This document shows positions 1 through 9,171 of a DNA stretch of 64,000 bases, piece by piece. This DNA comes from JBCDJI01 sp964351865. Its GTDB lineage: Bacteria > Verrucomicrobiota > Verrucomicrobiia > Methylacidiphilales > JBCBYL01. The stretch lies in NCBI GenBank assembly GCA_964351865.1, contig CAYGPJ010000012.1, positions 38,301 through 102,300 of the forward strand, given 5' to 3'. Each line of letters begins with the position of its first letter. Within the stretch, counting starts at the first letter, position 1. A program made the position numbers and the translations under genes. The notes under the pieces were generated by a model that saw only the letters and a list, made by a program, of their open reading frames with translations, was not told where the DNA came from and ran no database searches.

Positions 1-112
1 ATAATGGGTCCGGCCCGATCTGTATTTTAATTCAGGATTGAATAAAGGGACCTGAGCCAGAGGCGGGAAGACCTTGGCATCTGAGGCGGGATAGGTCTAT
101 GCTGATCCTCTT

Positions 113-1765
113 GTGGTAAGAAAAAAATTCTGGAAGCTGAGTCTGATATTATTAATTTCGTTAGCCATTTTCATCGGCGGGTGGATCGGCTTACGGCAGT
201 ATCAGATTTCGAAAAGCGCCAGTCAGGCGACGGCCGCGATTCAAGACGGACGCTATGATGAAGCGATGGGTGCTTTGAACTATTTGCGTTCTCTTGACAG
301 CAATCATCCCGACTTGAATCTGCTTTCTGCGCAAGTCTATTCCCGGGTCTACCCGCTCTATTCACTTCCATTCTGGGAGCAAGCGATCGCCACGGATCCC
401 GGCGATGGCAATATCAGGATAGCCTATTTATTAACGCTCATTAAGGTGGGTAAGATACCAGCCGCGCGCGAGCAGCTGCAACGCTGGCCGGCAGAATCAA
501 CCGGAGGAGCGGACTATCACCGCGCTGCTTTTGCCTTAGAGTTTGCGGATGGAAACATGGCTCAGGCGGAAGTGCATGCCCGCCAACTCAACCAGCTCGA
601 GCCGGACTCGGAGTTAAATGAGGTCAACCTGTTGAGAATACAGGTATTAGACCCACAACCCGCCATGCGTGATCAGGCACGCCGCCAGCTGCTGGAGTAT
701 CGCCATAATGAAAAATTCAGGTTCCATGCCTTGCAGGCGTTGTTGAGGTCCGGCCTGCAGGAGGAAAACACCACCTGGCTGGCGGGATTGATCGGGCAGC
801 TAAAGGCAGAAGCAGACTTAAGTGCGGAGGAAATACTCATGATGTTGGATGCCGGACAGCGAGCGGGTTTTTCGGTCGATACCGACTTGTTGGAAACCGC
901 ATGGGAAAAATCGGATGTAAATATTGTAGAGAAGAGCAGAGTTGCTGGATGGATGGTGCAGTCGGGATTAGGCGAGAGGTTACTGACATGGGTCGATGAT
1001 CAGCAATGGCCGCCGGATCGAGTCTGGGATTATCCGCTGGGATTGGCGTTGGCAGAAGCTTACAGTCAGGTAGGGCGACCGGAGACAGCTCTCGCCGCTT
1101 TGAGAAGATATCACTGGCAATTGGAATATTTAAATCGATTTACTCAGGCGTGGTTGGCGATGGATTCCAGCTCAGGTGAAGCGCTCTTGGAACTGGCGGT
1201 CAAAGAGGCATCATCGCATCGGGGGGCGTTAGCACACCTGGCTGAAACGGCGCGCAGTTGGAGATGGAGAGCTGGCTGGGTATTCGTTTTGCGTGAACAA
1301 CTCAAATCGATGGATCCGGATGATCCTCGATTCATCAAAGTGATGCAGGTGATGGAAGAGTCGAGCGATGCTGCGGGGTTATATGCGGGTGCGGTGAGAT
1401 ATCTGGATAAGTATCCCCATCATGCCCCCTCACTCAACAATGCCGCTTATCTGGCAAGCTTGCTCAATCAGGATAATCCACAGGCGGTGGCACGTGCCAG
1501 GCGTGCGGTGGCATTAGCCCCGGAGGTTTTAGAATACCGGAATACTTTAGCATTTACTCTCATACGTGCGGGCGACTTATCTGCCGCGGAGCAAATGATT
1601 GTTGCGGTGAATCAGCAGCAACTGACGGGAGCGGGGGCACTGGTGTTGGCTTTGTGGAATGAGGCGCATCAGCGTCCCCTTCCGCCGGAGGTGCACACGG
1701 CCTTGGAGGCGCATTCGTTTGCCTTGGAAGCAGAAAACGTACTGAAAAGACGGCTGTTGCGGTGA
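113..1765 (+). CDS. Membrane-anchored TPR-like repeat protein
   Basis: A 550-residue protein with a basic N-terminus (MVRKKFWK) and one hydrophobic segment at about residues 9-27 with no cleavage site, so it is probably anchored in the inner membrane with the rest in the periplasm. The remainder is almost all helical and rich in A/L/E/Q. It has degenerate 34-residue TPR-like units, clearest at about residues 30-130 and 430-500 ('HHAPSLNNAAYLASLLNQ'). TPR proteins are scaffolds, so the partner is unknown. The start is GTG; an upstream ATG is not available in frame nearby. LamG surface-protein genes follow on the same strand, which fits an envelope or surface-assembly role, but that is inference. 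The first 112 bases of the window hold nothing I recognise. Confidence 0.75.
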   Translation: MVRKKFWKLSLILLISLAIFIGGWIGLRQYQISKSASQATAAIQDGRYDEAMGALNYLRSLDSNHPDLNLLSAQVYSRVYPLYSLPFWEQAIATDPGDGNIRIAYLLTLIKVGKIPAAREQLQRWPAESTGGADYHRAAFALEFADGNMAQAEVHARQLNQLEPDSELNEVNLLRIQVLDPQPAMRDQARRQLLEYRHNEKFRFHALQALLRSGLQEENTTWLAGLIGQLKAEADLSAEEILMMLDAGQRAGFSVDTDLLETAWEKSDVNIVEKSRVAGWMVQSGLGERLLTWVDDQQWPPDRVWDYPLGLALAEAYSQVGRPETALAALRRYHWQLEYLNRFTQAWLAMDSSSGEALLELAVKEASSHRGALAHLAETARSWRWRAGWVFVLREQLKSMDPDDPRFIKVMQVMEESSDAAGLYAGAVRYLDKYPHHAPSLNNAAYLASLLNQDNPQAVARARRAVALAPEVLEYRNTLAFTLIRAGDLSAAEQMIVAVNQQQLTGAGALVLALWNEAHQRPLPPEVHTALEAHSFALEAENVLKRRLLR

Positions 1766-1830
1766 GGTAGAATAAACAAGGAAGTGACATTCACGCTGGC
1801 GTGGGATCATGGTTTGTGTTAATCTGAGTT

Positions 1831-2739
1831 GTGATTTTAGCTAAAACCACGCGTCTGCTGTTCATGCTGGGCGGTTGTTTAATCCTCGGGATAAGCAACT
1901 CGTCGGCTGAAACCATATCGTGGTGGCGATTCGAAGAATTTGGAGATGACGATGCTTCTGCGAATGGCCTCGAGAATGCGAATGAAATAGGCTCCGAGCC
2001 TGCCATGATTTCCAGTAATGCGGTGATCGGAACCGACACCGCTGATCTCTTCGATACAGTTGTGCCTGGCCCGAATGTGCCCAACACCGGCAGTGTCCGT
2101 TCGGCGGTCAATGGATCAGGAAGCGATGGGATTTTTGGAACCGCTGCTTATTCATCCACGCTTGATGTGGAAAGCATCAGTGTGGAGTTCTGGATGCGTA
2201 CCACCGAGAGTGAAGCCGGGTTTGTCGCCAGAACTACCAATTTCGCAGAGTCAGGGGAATCGGGTACATTATCAAATGGTTTCCGCATCGTAGAACCTCA
2301 GAACCCACGGGTTGACTTCTGGGTTTCTGATAGCGACGGCTCGAACGCTCAACAATACACGTTATCTTATGGTAGCGCTGTGAACGATGACATCTGGTAT
2401 TACATCGCCTGGACTTACGATCAGGCGTCGGGTGTGGCGAGGTTTTACGTCGGTGAGGACGAGCCGATCGAGGTGGCGAGCCTGGATACCGGGACCAACC
2501 GGCCGCTCTGGTGGGGGGCAGGCACGCCGCAGCCTGAAGTGCAAATAGGTTACCGGATGGATGGTAATCCTAATAACGATACCGGGACGTTGGATGAGAT
2601 TAGATTTACTGACTTTGCGTTGCCACCTGAAGAGTTATTGATTGTTCCGGAAGCGTCCCAGATCGTGGCAATAAGCATTCTGCTTTTACTTCCATGGTTA
2701 GCGAGTATTCGATCTCGCAGCAACCAGAAGGTAGGATAG
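1831..2739 (+). CDS. LamG-domain secreted protein with degenerate PEP-CTERM tail
   Basis: A 302-residue protein with a signal peptide (about residues 1-27, ending near SSAE). A concanavalin A/LamG-type fold spans about residues 28-265: 'ISWWRFEE' opens it, 'SISVEFWMRTTE' is in the centre and 'GTLDEIRFTD' closes it. LamG domains bind carbohydrate or protein on the cell surface. The C-terminus has the layout of a PEP-CTERM sorting signal: VPEAS, a hydrophobic helix, then basic residues (SIRSRSNQK). The usual second proline of VPEPS is alanine. PEP-CTERM proteins are processed by exosortase; none is encoded here. The start is GTG. It is closely similar to the next LamG gene, so the two are a tandem duplication. 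Confidence 0.8.
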   Translation: MILAKTTRLLFMLGGCLILGISNSSAETISWWRFEEFGDDDASANGLENANEIGSEPAMISSNAVIGTDTADLFDTVVPGPNVPNTGSVRSAVNGSGSDGIFGTAAYSSTLDVESISVEFWMRTTESEAGFVARTTNFAESGESGTLSNGFRIVEPQNPRVDFWVSDSDGSNAQQYTLSYGSAVNDDIWYYIAWTYDQASGVARFYVGEDEPIEVASLDTGTNRPLWWGAGTPQPEVQIGYRMDGNPNNDTGTLDEIRFTDFALPPEELLIVPEASQIVAISILLLLPWLASIRSRSNQKVG

Positions 2740-2761
2740 TGCGGATAACGTCAGAGAGGCG

Positions 2762-2917
2762 CTAGTAGTCAGTGCCACCCGCTATCGTGGGCAGAATGGT
2801 TTGTCTCAAACCGCTTTGGGGTTTAGCTGAAGGTACTCTTTTTAGCAGAACGGGAACCAGCGCCTTGGGACAAGACGCACTACCTTACCCGTCATATCTC
2901 GTCACATAGACTAACAG
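2762..2917. repeat. MITE-like repeat, family B, copy 1
   Basis: About 156 bases between the two LamG genes, in a 348-base gap with no gene. The left end is CTAGTAGTC and the right end is a degenerate inverse of it (CTAACAG). The interior carries GGTTTGTCTCAAACCGCTTT and, near the other side, CCAGCGCCTTGGGACAAGAC. Both blocks recur in the same order at 63796-63953. The two interior blocks are also inverse-complementary to each other, so the whole element can fold. I see no coding capacity. It is best read as a non-autonomous mobile element or a structured dispersed repeat. Confidence 0.7.
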
Positions 2918-3114
2918 GGCATTATTTATGCAAATGGACACTTGTTCGATGTATTTGATAAAAAATGAAATGTAAGGCTAATGGGAGACGGCCAGCAACG
3001 AGTGGAACTTGAGGATAAGGTTAAAATCCGCAGCTAGTAATTTAACTGATAGTTGCGAAAGGACCGTTAATATCCGTACCTAAATGGGTGGAATATGCTA
3101 TATTGGGTATTAAG

Positions 3115-4041
3115 ATGAAACCTGATTGGAAAGTGCTGGCATACGCAATTTTTGCTATGGCGCTCTGCTCCTCAGTAGAGGTGCAGGCAGCTACTGTTTC
3201 CTGGTGGCGTTTTGAGGCCGGACAGGATACCAATCCAAGTGCGACCGGGTTTTCAAACCCGAACGAGGTTGCAGGGCAACCCGCTATGGTTTCCAGCAAT
3301 GCGGTATTAGGAACGAGCAGTCCGGATCTTTTCGCCACGGTGGTGCCGGGGCCAAACGTGACGAACACCGGTAGTGTGCGTTCTGCCGTAAACGGTGCCA
3401 GCCAGGATGGTATTTTTGGATCAGCGGCTTACTCAAGTGTTCTGAATGTAAACAGCATTTCCGTAGAATTCTGGATGCGAACGACAGAAAGTGAGGCTGG
3501 GTTTGTGGCACGCACCAGCAATTCTGCGAACTCAGGAGAGACGGGAACACTGACAGATGGATTTAGAATCGTGGATCCCGACAATGTCCGGGTAGAATAT
3601 TACACATCCAATAACGGTGGAGGCAGTGTCAATTTACGGACCTTGACCAGTGGTGTCGCGGTCAATGATGGTCTCTGGCATTATATCGCCTTCACGTATG
3701 ATTTCTCCACCAGCGTGGGAAAGCTCTATATCGACGATGTGAACAACCCCGTGGCGCAGCTCAATGATAGCAATAACAGACGCATGTGGTGGGGATCCAA
3801 CCCCGCGAGTTCCAGGCCGGGCGTACACATCGGATATCGGATGGATGGCGATCCGCTGAATCAAACCGGGACGTTGGATGAAATACGTTTTACCGATCTG
3901 GCGCTACCTCCTTCGGAGTTGTTGATTGTGCCTGAGACTTCCCAGATGGTGGCTTTGGCAATGCTTTTCATTTTTATACTATCTACCTCAGTTTGTGCAC
4001 GCAGGCGCCAGGGCAGCACGAGACTCTGCCCCCACGGGTGA
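3115..4041 (+). CDS. LamG-domain secreted protein, paralogue of the upstream gene
   Basis: A 308-residue protein from the ATG at 3115, which begins a proper signal peptide (MKPDWKVLAYAIFAMALCSS, cleavage near VQAA). The frame stays open to a GTG at 3088, but that start adds an unlikely leader. The LamG/ConA-like domain has the same landmarks as its neighbour: 'VSWWRFEA', 'SISVEFWMRTTE', 'WWGSNPAS', 'GTLDEIRFTD'. The tail is VPETS, a hydrophobic helix, then CARRRQG, again a PEP-CTERM layout with the second proline replaced. By eye more than half of the residues match the gene at 1831. Surface attachment or export through an exosortase is inferred from family knowledge. Confidence 0.8.
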   Translation: MKPDWKVLAYAIFAMALCSSVEVQAATVSWWRFEAGQDTNPSATGFSNPNEVAGQPAMVSSNAVLGTSSPDLFATVVPGPNVTNTGSVRSAVNGASQDGIFGSAAYSSVLNVNSISVEFWMRTTESEAGFVARTSNSANSGETGTLTDGFRIVDPDNVRVEYYTSNNGGGSVNLRTLTSGVAVNDGLWHYIAFTYDFSTSVGKLYIDDVNNPVAQLNDSNNRRMWWGSNPASSRPGVHIGYRMDGDPLNQTGTLDEIRFTDLALPPSELLIVPETSQMVALAMLFIFILSTSVCARRRQGSTRLCPHG

Positions 4042-4411
4042 CCTCAATCTATTACAAGGTATCACGGGGAACTTGAGCATGCTCTTGTTCTATCGGCGTC
4101 CGGTTGCTATGGTGCGCATTTGGCCTCATTACAGTTCTTATTGATGTGAGATCATGGCCAGCCAATGGGAATAAAGAGATATTACCACAAATATAGGCTT
4201 GTTATCGGGATATAAATATATACAAGTCTTTCACAAACAAACATTTATAAGCAGTGGACAAAACGTGAAGGTTTTTGGGACCTTTTTGGGACCGTAAGTA
4301 AATGACCAACATGGATGTCTGCTGGAGTCAAATTAATCACCCATGAACATAAATAAGAGGATGACAGAACAGCACCTACGATTAAGCTAGGAGTTGATAG
4401 CTTATTGAATC
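4042..4411. other. 370-base gap without a recognisable gene
   Basis: An AT-rich intergenic stretch. The one visible feature is a short direct repeat, TTTTTGGGACC, occurring twice back to back around 4271-4293. I see no tRNA, no ORF with coding character and no clear hairpin. It probably holds the promoter for the small ORF and secA downstream. Confidence 0.5.
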
Positions 4412-4804
4412 ATGCGACACGGCTCTTTTAATTCTACTTCCGTTGCGGTCGCCCTCTGGGGTGCCCTGTTAGGATGCTGTGTCTGGGGATTGAATGCGAC
4501 GCAGGCAGCGGCGGGTGTTTCTGTCTCGAATACCAAAGAGTTCATCGGTGCAGAGGACAGTCGGGAAGCCCTTCGCTTGCAGGAAAATGCCCGGACGTTT
4601 GCCACTTTGGGGTATCTCTCAGAAATACTTCTGAACCAAACAGAACCTCTTAGACATTATCAATACCACTATGCCCAAGCGGTCTTTGCTTCAGATCAGG
4701 AACTCTCCCAGCCGGCATTCGTATCCAGCGGGTGGGGTGAAACGCCAGCAGCGCTGGTTCCATTTACCTCGGTAAGAAACCGTTGGTCCTACGGGTTTCA
4801 CTAA
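4412..4804 (+). CDS. Small secreted protein upstream of secA
   Basis: A 130-residue ORF with an apparent signal peptide: basic MRHGS, hydrophobic 'VAVALWGALLGCCVWGL', cleavage near TQAAAG. The mature part is about 97 residues, has no domain I recognise and ends RNRWSYGFH. It stops 120 bases before the secA start on the same strand, and the gap contains two strong hairpins. A small exported protein just upstream of secA is the arrangement of SecM in E. coli, whose translation arrest senses secretion. There is no recognisable SecM arrest motif, so this is a positional analogy only. It could also be an unrelated secreted protein. Confidence 0.5.
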   Translation: MRHGSFNSTSVAVALWGALLGCCVWGLNATQAAAGVSVSNTKEFIGAEDSREALRLQENARTFATLGYLSEILLNQTEPLRHYQYHYAQAVFASDQELSQPAFVSSGWGETPAALVPFTSVRNRWSYGFH

Positions 4805-4830
4805 TCGCGCCTCCTGTCCGCGCTTTACCC

Positions 4831-4880
4831 CTGATCTTTTTTAAAAGATCAGATGATCTGCTTTTCAACCCGAAAAGCAG
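4831..4880 (+). promoter_or_regulatory. Tandem hairpins in the secA leader
   Basis: Two adjacent perfect stems. The first pairs CTGATCTTTT (4831-4840) with AAAAGATCAG (4843-4852). The second pairs CTGCTTTTC (4858-4866) with GAAAAGCAG (4872-4880). The sequence joining them, AGATCAGATGATCT, can form a competing short stem with the right arm of the first. They end 44 bases before the secA ATG. They could be a terminator for the small ORF or a regulated leader; the overlap of alternative stems makes regulation plausible. Confidence 0.55.
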
Positions 4881-4924
4881 GCAAGATCAACAAAACTTTA
4901 TTAACAACAACCCTATTTATTAAC

Positions 4925-7900
4925 ATGTTTGACTGGATTTCAAAAAAACTCATTGGCACTAAAAACGGCAGAACGCTCAAAAGATTTCAACCTCTGGTGG
5001 AGGAGATCAATCAGTTTGAAGCCACCCTGCACACGCTCTCAGACGAGCAACTACAACAGAAGACCCCCGAGTTTAAACAACGACTCAAAGACGGGGAAAC
5101 GCTGGATGACATTCTACCCGAAGCCTTCGCAGTGGTTAAAAACTGCTGTCGTCGCTTCACCGAACAGAAGCGTGAATGCGAAGTCGGCGGTCGAATGACC
5201 GTCTGGAATATGATTCCATTCGATGTGCAGTTGATCGGCGGTATCGCGCTACACAACGGCTACATTGCAGAAATGGCGACTGGAGAAGGTAAAACACTGG
5301 TGGCGACCTTACCGGTTTACCTGAATGCATTAGCAGGCAACGGGGTCCACGTGGTGACCGTAAACGATTATCTGGCGTCACGTGATGCAGAATGGATGGG
5401 GGAAATTTACCGTCACATGGGACTCACGGTTGGATGTTTGCAACATGCCCAACGTCCGGGTGAACGACGCCAACAATATGAGGCCGACATCACCTACGGC
5501 ACCAATTCCGAATTCGGTTTCGACTACCTGCGCGACAACGGCATGGCGACACGCAAAGAAGACCAGGTGCAGCGTGGTCATGCTTATGCCATCATTGATG
5601 AGGTGGATTCCATCCTGATTGATGAAGCTCGCACCCCGCTCATTATTTCCGGGCCGGCCACCGTCACTACCCACCAATACGACAAATTTAAACCAACGGT
5701 GGCTGCCCTTGTGCGCAAACAAAAGAGCTTGTGTGAAGATTTGGTGCGCGAAGCGAAAGAAGCTCGCGAAGCAGGCAATATGGAAATCGCCGGCCGCACC
5801 TTCTTCAAAATCAAAACAGCCATGCCGCGTAACACGGAATTGCTCAAAGCCATGGAAGAACCGGAAATGCGCAATGCCATCGATAAGGCAGAGTTGGCAC
5901 TTTATCAGGATCAGAAAAAGACTGAATTGTTTGCATTAAAAGAAGAGCTCTATTTCTCGATCGATGAAAAGAGTCAGGAGGCCGATCTGACAGAAATGGG
6001 ACGCCACGCATTGAATCCCGACGATCCCGAAGCCTTTACCATTCCCGACCTGGTGACCATCAATCATGACATCGACCAGAACAGCTCGTTCTCGGCCGAA
6101 GACAAAGACCGCAAAAAACTGGAGTCGCAGGAATTTTACGACGAAGCCAGCCAGCGCATTCACAACATTTCCCAGTTGCTGAAAGCGTATTGTGTGTTTG
6201 AAAAGGATGTTCATTACGTCATTCAGGAAAATAAAGTCCAGATCGTGGATGAGTTCACCGGGCGTATTATGGCGGGTCGCCGGTGGAGCGACGGCTTACA
6301 TCAGGCGGTGGAAGCCAAGGAGGGAGTGAAGATCGAAGGGGAAACCCAGACGTTGGCGACCATTACCATCCAGAACTATTTCCGTCTCTACGAAAAACTC
6401 TCCGGTATGACCGGAACCGCGGAAACCGAAGCGAACGAATTTAAGGATATCTACAAATTGGAAGTCATTATGATGCCGACCAACCAACCCTGTCTGCGCG
6501 AAGACTTTGATGATCTGATTTTCAAAACGCAGAAAGAAAAATACAAAGCGGCCATTCAGGAAATCAAAGATCGTCACCATACCGGCCAGCCGGTGCTGGT
6601 GGGAACCGCGTCAGTGGTGGCGTCCGAACTTTTTTCCCGCATGCTGCAAAAGGAAAATATCCCTCACAGTGTGCTTAATGCTAAGTTCCATGAACACGAA
6701 GCGGATATTGTCAGTCGCGCCGGCCAAAAGGGGGCGGTCACCATCTCTACTAACATGGCGGGTCGTGGAACCGACATTAAGTTGGGCGAAGGTGTAGCCG
6801 ACTTAGGCGGCCTGCATGTCGTCGGCACGGAACGGCACGAATCCCGACGTATCGACCGACAGTTGCGCGGACGTTGTGCCCGCCAAGGGGATCCGGGTTC
6901 TTCTCAGTTCTTTATCTCTTTTGAAGATGATCTGATGCGCAACTTCGGAGACTCCGGTCGTATGACCACCATCATGACCAAGCTGGGCATGGAAGAAGGC
7001 GAAGGACTATGTCACCCGTGGTTGAACCGCACGGTGGAAACGGCACAGAAACGAGTTGAAAGCCGTAACTACCAGATGCGTAAACACACACTGCAGTATG
7101 ACGATGTCATGAACCAGCAGCGGACGGTGATATACACTTACCGCAACGACATCCTTGAGTCAGAAGACACGCGAAATGATGTTTACGAGATGGTAGAGGA
7201 TGGCATCCGTCAGGAAACCATGGTCAAGCTCTCAGAGGAAAATCCCGACATGGACGGTTATGTGCGGTGGATCAATTCCACGATGCCGCTGGGGCTGTCG
7301 CGCGCGGACATTGGAGATTCCAAAGATCCGCAGCAGGTCGGAGATCGTGTTATCGCGAAAATGAAGCAGGTCTACGAGATGAAGGTGAACAGTGAAGTGC
7401 CCGAGGCGGTACAATCGACCGAGCGGTTCATCTTGTTGAACTCGATCGATCGCTTGTGGCAGGAGCATCTCTACGCGATGGATAGCCTGCGCACCAGCAT
7501 CAGCCTGCGTGCCCACGGGCAGAAGGATCCGTTGATTGAATACAAGCAGGAAGCCTACAGCATGTTTGAAGAGCTGATGGCCAACATCAAGCGCGATATC
7601 CTCGGTAATCTCTTCCGCTCGATGAGCAGCCTGAGTGCGTTTGAAAAATTCCTGAGTAATCTGCCACAAAATCTGGTGACCGATCACTTCCCTGGTATGG
7701 CCGAGCAGATCCAAGCGTCCAAACAGGCAGCCGCCGCGGCCGCTGAGCCTGCGGCACAGGAGCAACGCGACATGAAGCTCCCCATCCATCGCGATCAAGA
7801 GAAAATCGGACGTAATGAACGCGTGGTGATTCGACGTGGCAGCGAAACCCAGACGGTGAAATTCAAGAAAGCGGAAACGCTGTTGAGCAGCGGCTGGGTG

Positions 7901-7927
7901 CTGGTGGGTAAAGCGGAAGATGAGTAA
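4925..7927 (+). CDS. secA: Preprotein translocase ATPase SecA
   Basis: SecA drives preproteins through SecYEG with ATP. I choose the ATG at 4925 (MFDWISKKLIGTKN), which matches the usual SecA N-terminus and gives 1000 residues; a frame open to 4853 adds an atypical 24-residue leader. Visible: Walker A GEGKT at about 120-124, Walker B region 'IDEVDSILIDEARTPL', second motor domain 'NMAGRGTDIKLG' and 'RQLRGRCARQGDPG', and helical scaffold 'LNSIDRLWQEHLYAMD'. Two oddities: an extra stretch of about 100 residues after the DEAD region that is absent from E. coli SecA, and a C-terminus that ends 'SSGWVLVGKAEDE' with no cysteine-rich SEC-C zinc motif. No clear Shine-Dalgarno precedes the ATG. Confidence 0.97.
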   Translation: MFDWISKKLIGTKNGRTLKRFQPLVEEINQFEATLHTLSDEQLQQKTPEFKQRLKDGETLDDILPEAFAVVKNCCRRFTEQKRECEVGGRMTVWNMIPFDVQLIGGIALHNGYIAEMATGEGKTLVATLPVYLNALAGNGVHVVTVNDYLASRDAEWMGEIYRHMGLTVGCLQHAQRPGERRQQYEADITYGTNSEFGFDYLRDNGMATRKEDQVQRGHAYAIIDEVDSILIDEARTPLIISGPATVTTHQYDKFKPTVAALVRKQKSLCEDLVREAKEAREAGNMEIAGRTFFKIKTAMPRNTELLKAMEEPEMRNAIDKAELALYQDQKKTELFALKEELYFSIDEKSQEADLTEMGRHALNPDDPEAFTIPDLVTINHDIDQNSSFSAEDKDRKKLESQEFYDEASQRIHNISQLLKAYCVFEKDVHYVIQENKVQIVDEFTGRIMAGRRWSDGLHQAVEAKEGVKIEGETQTLATITIQNYFRLYEKLSGMTGTAETEANEFKDIYKLEVIMMPTNQPCLREDFDDLIFKTQKEKYKAAIQEIKDRHHTGQPVLVGTASVVASELFSRMLQKENIPHSVLNAKFHEHEADIVSRAGQKGAVTISTNMAGRGTDIKLGEGVADLGGLHVVGTERHESRRIDRQLRGRCARQGDPGSSQFFISFEDDLMRNFGDSGRMTTIMTKLGMEEGEGLCHPWLNRTVETAQKRVESRNYQMRKHTLQYDDVMNQQRTVIYTYRNDILESEDTRNDVYEMVEDGIRQETMVKLSEENPDMDGYVRWINSTMPLGLSRADIGDSKDPQQVGDRVIAKMKQVYEMKVNSEVPEAVQSTERFILLNSIDRLWQEHLYAMDSLRTSISLRAHGQKDPLIEYKQEAYSMFEELMANIKRDILGNLFRSMSSLSAFEKFLSNLPQNLVTDHFPGMAEQIQASKQAAAAAAEPAAQEQRDMKLPIHRDQEKIGRNERVVIRRGSETQTVKFKKAETLLSSGWVLVGKAEDE

Positions 7928-7948
7928 TCACAGGGAGCCCCGGCAACA

Positions 7949-9130
7949 GTGAAAGCTTATCCTCAGCATTACGAATCCTGGTGGCTGGATCATGCGTCTG
8001 CCCATTACGCCGGCACCGCCGGCACGCATGTGTTACAAAAGCTGGAGTCGGTGGTTGGCAAGTTGAGTGATGAGTTCACCGTGTTTCGCGACGATGCCGC
8101 ACCGGATAATTACGATCGACCGGAAGAAATTCTGGCCTACGGCTTGTTTTTCTTTCCGCAGACCTATACCCGGACGCTGTGGGTGGTGGAAGAACTCTTT
8201 GAGCGAGCCGAATGGAAGTCATCAGCCCAGGCATCGAACCGACCGCTACGGGTGCTGGATTTAGGGTGTGGCAGCGGAGCGGCTTCTTTTGCTTTGTTGG
8301 ATCAGCTAGACAAACATTGCCCCGGAATCGAAGTGGAACATTTCGGCGTGGACCGCTCCGGCTATAATCTGGATGCCGCGCGCGAACTGCAGAGTATGCT
8401 TTCCTACCAGAACATTAAAGTTCGTAGCGAATGGTTAAGACGGGACGTGACTAGCTCACAGTTTTCCTGGGATAACAAACCGTTTAATAAGCCCTGGGAT
8501 ATTATTCTGATGAGTTTCTCATATGGAGAGTTCGTCGTTGGAATGGAGGATGAGCAGGCGGTGCAGGTGATCATGGATCTGCAAGATGAGCTGCAGCCTT
8601 CCGGAGTCGTCATCATCACGGAACCTTCCCTGATGGAAACAGCGGTGCGGCTGGAAGTAGTGCGCGATGCTGTGGCGGCCAGCGAGGAGTTGCAGGTGCT
8701 TGCTCCCTGCCTGCACCAACAAGCCTGCCCTGCCCTCGAGCGCAAAACATTCTGGTGCCATGAAGTGCGCAAGTGGCATCCGCCGGAATCAATTGCGTAT
8801 CTGAATACACGGCTGCATCGCGAAATCCGGTTCCTTAAATTCAGCTTTCTGATGTTTGAAAAATCGGTGGAGGCGCGGCATGCACGAGATGACGATAATT
8901 ACTTTCGCCTGGTTTCACCCGTTGCCAAAAAATCCGGCCAGATGGTCTGTAAGGGTTGTGCGGCTTCCGGAACCATCAATACCTATGAGTGGTTGACCCG
9001 CCATCTTCGCAAGGATCAGATTAAAAACCATCTGGATCTGGAGCGCGGAGATTGTGTGACCGAAGAAAACATCAAGCCGCTAGGAACGGAACGACGGTTT
9101 CGCATTGAAGCAGCCGCCAAAGCAGAATAA
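7949..9130 (+). CDS. Rsm22-like SAM-dependent methyltransferase
   Basis: A 393-residue protein. The SAM-binding motif is LDLGCGSGAASF at about residues 100-111, preceded by 'YGLFFFPQTYTRT', which resembles the start of Rsm22 family domains. The second half has the Rsm22-type cysteine pattern: APCLHQQACP, then FWCHEVRKW, then VCKGCAASG. In Rsm22 relatives such cysteines are thought to bind metal or an iron-sulphur cluster. The family is associated with the small ribosomal subunit in mitochondria, and bacterial members are thought to act on ribosomes. It starts with GTG 22 bases after secA and is probably cotranscribed with it. The methylation target is not known from sequence. Confidence 0.75.
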   Translation: MKAYPQHYESWWLDHASAHYAGTAGTHVLQKLESVVGKLSDEFTVFRDDAAPDNYDRPEEILAYGLFFFPQTYTRTLWVVEELFERAEWKSSAQASNRPLRVLDLGCGSGAASFALLDQLDKHCPGIEVEHFGVDRSGYNLDAARELQSMLSYQNIKVRSEWLRRDVTSSQFSWDNKPFNKPWDIILMSFSYGEFVVGMEDEQAVQVIMDLQDELQPSGVVIITEPSLMETAVRLEVVRDAVAASEELQVLAPCLHQQACPALERKTFWCHEVRKWHPPESIAYLNTRLHREIRFLKFSFLMFEKSVEARHARDDDNYFRLVSPVAKKSGQMVCKGCAASGTINTYEWLTRHLRKDQIKNHLDLERGDCVTEENIKPLGTERRFRIEAAAKAE

Positions 9131-9171
9131 TTAAGTGAATCTCTGCAATTCTGAGTTATGCTGTCTTCCTC

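Noticed and set aside
7232..7798. A 188-codon frame on the minus strand inside secA
   Set aside because: Antisense shadow of a strongly conserved gene; composition (many His, Leu, Arg) is that of a reverse-frame artefact.
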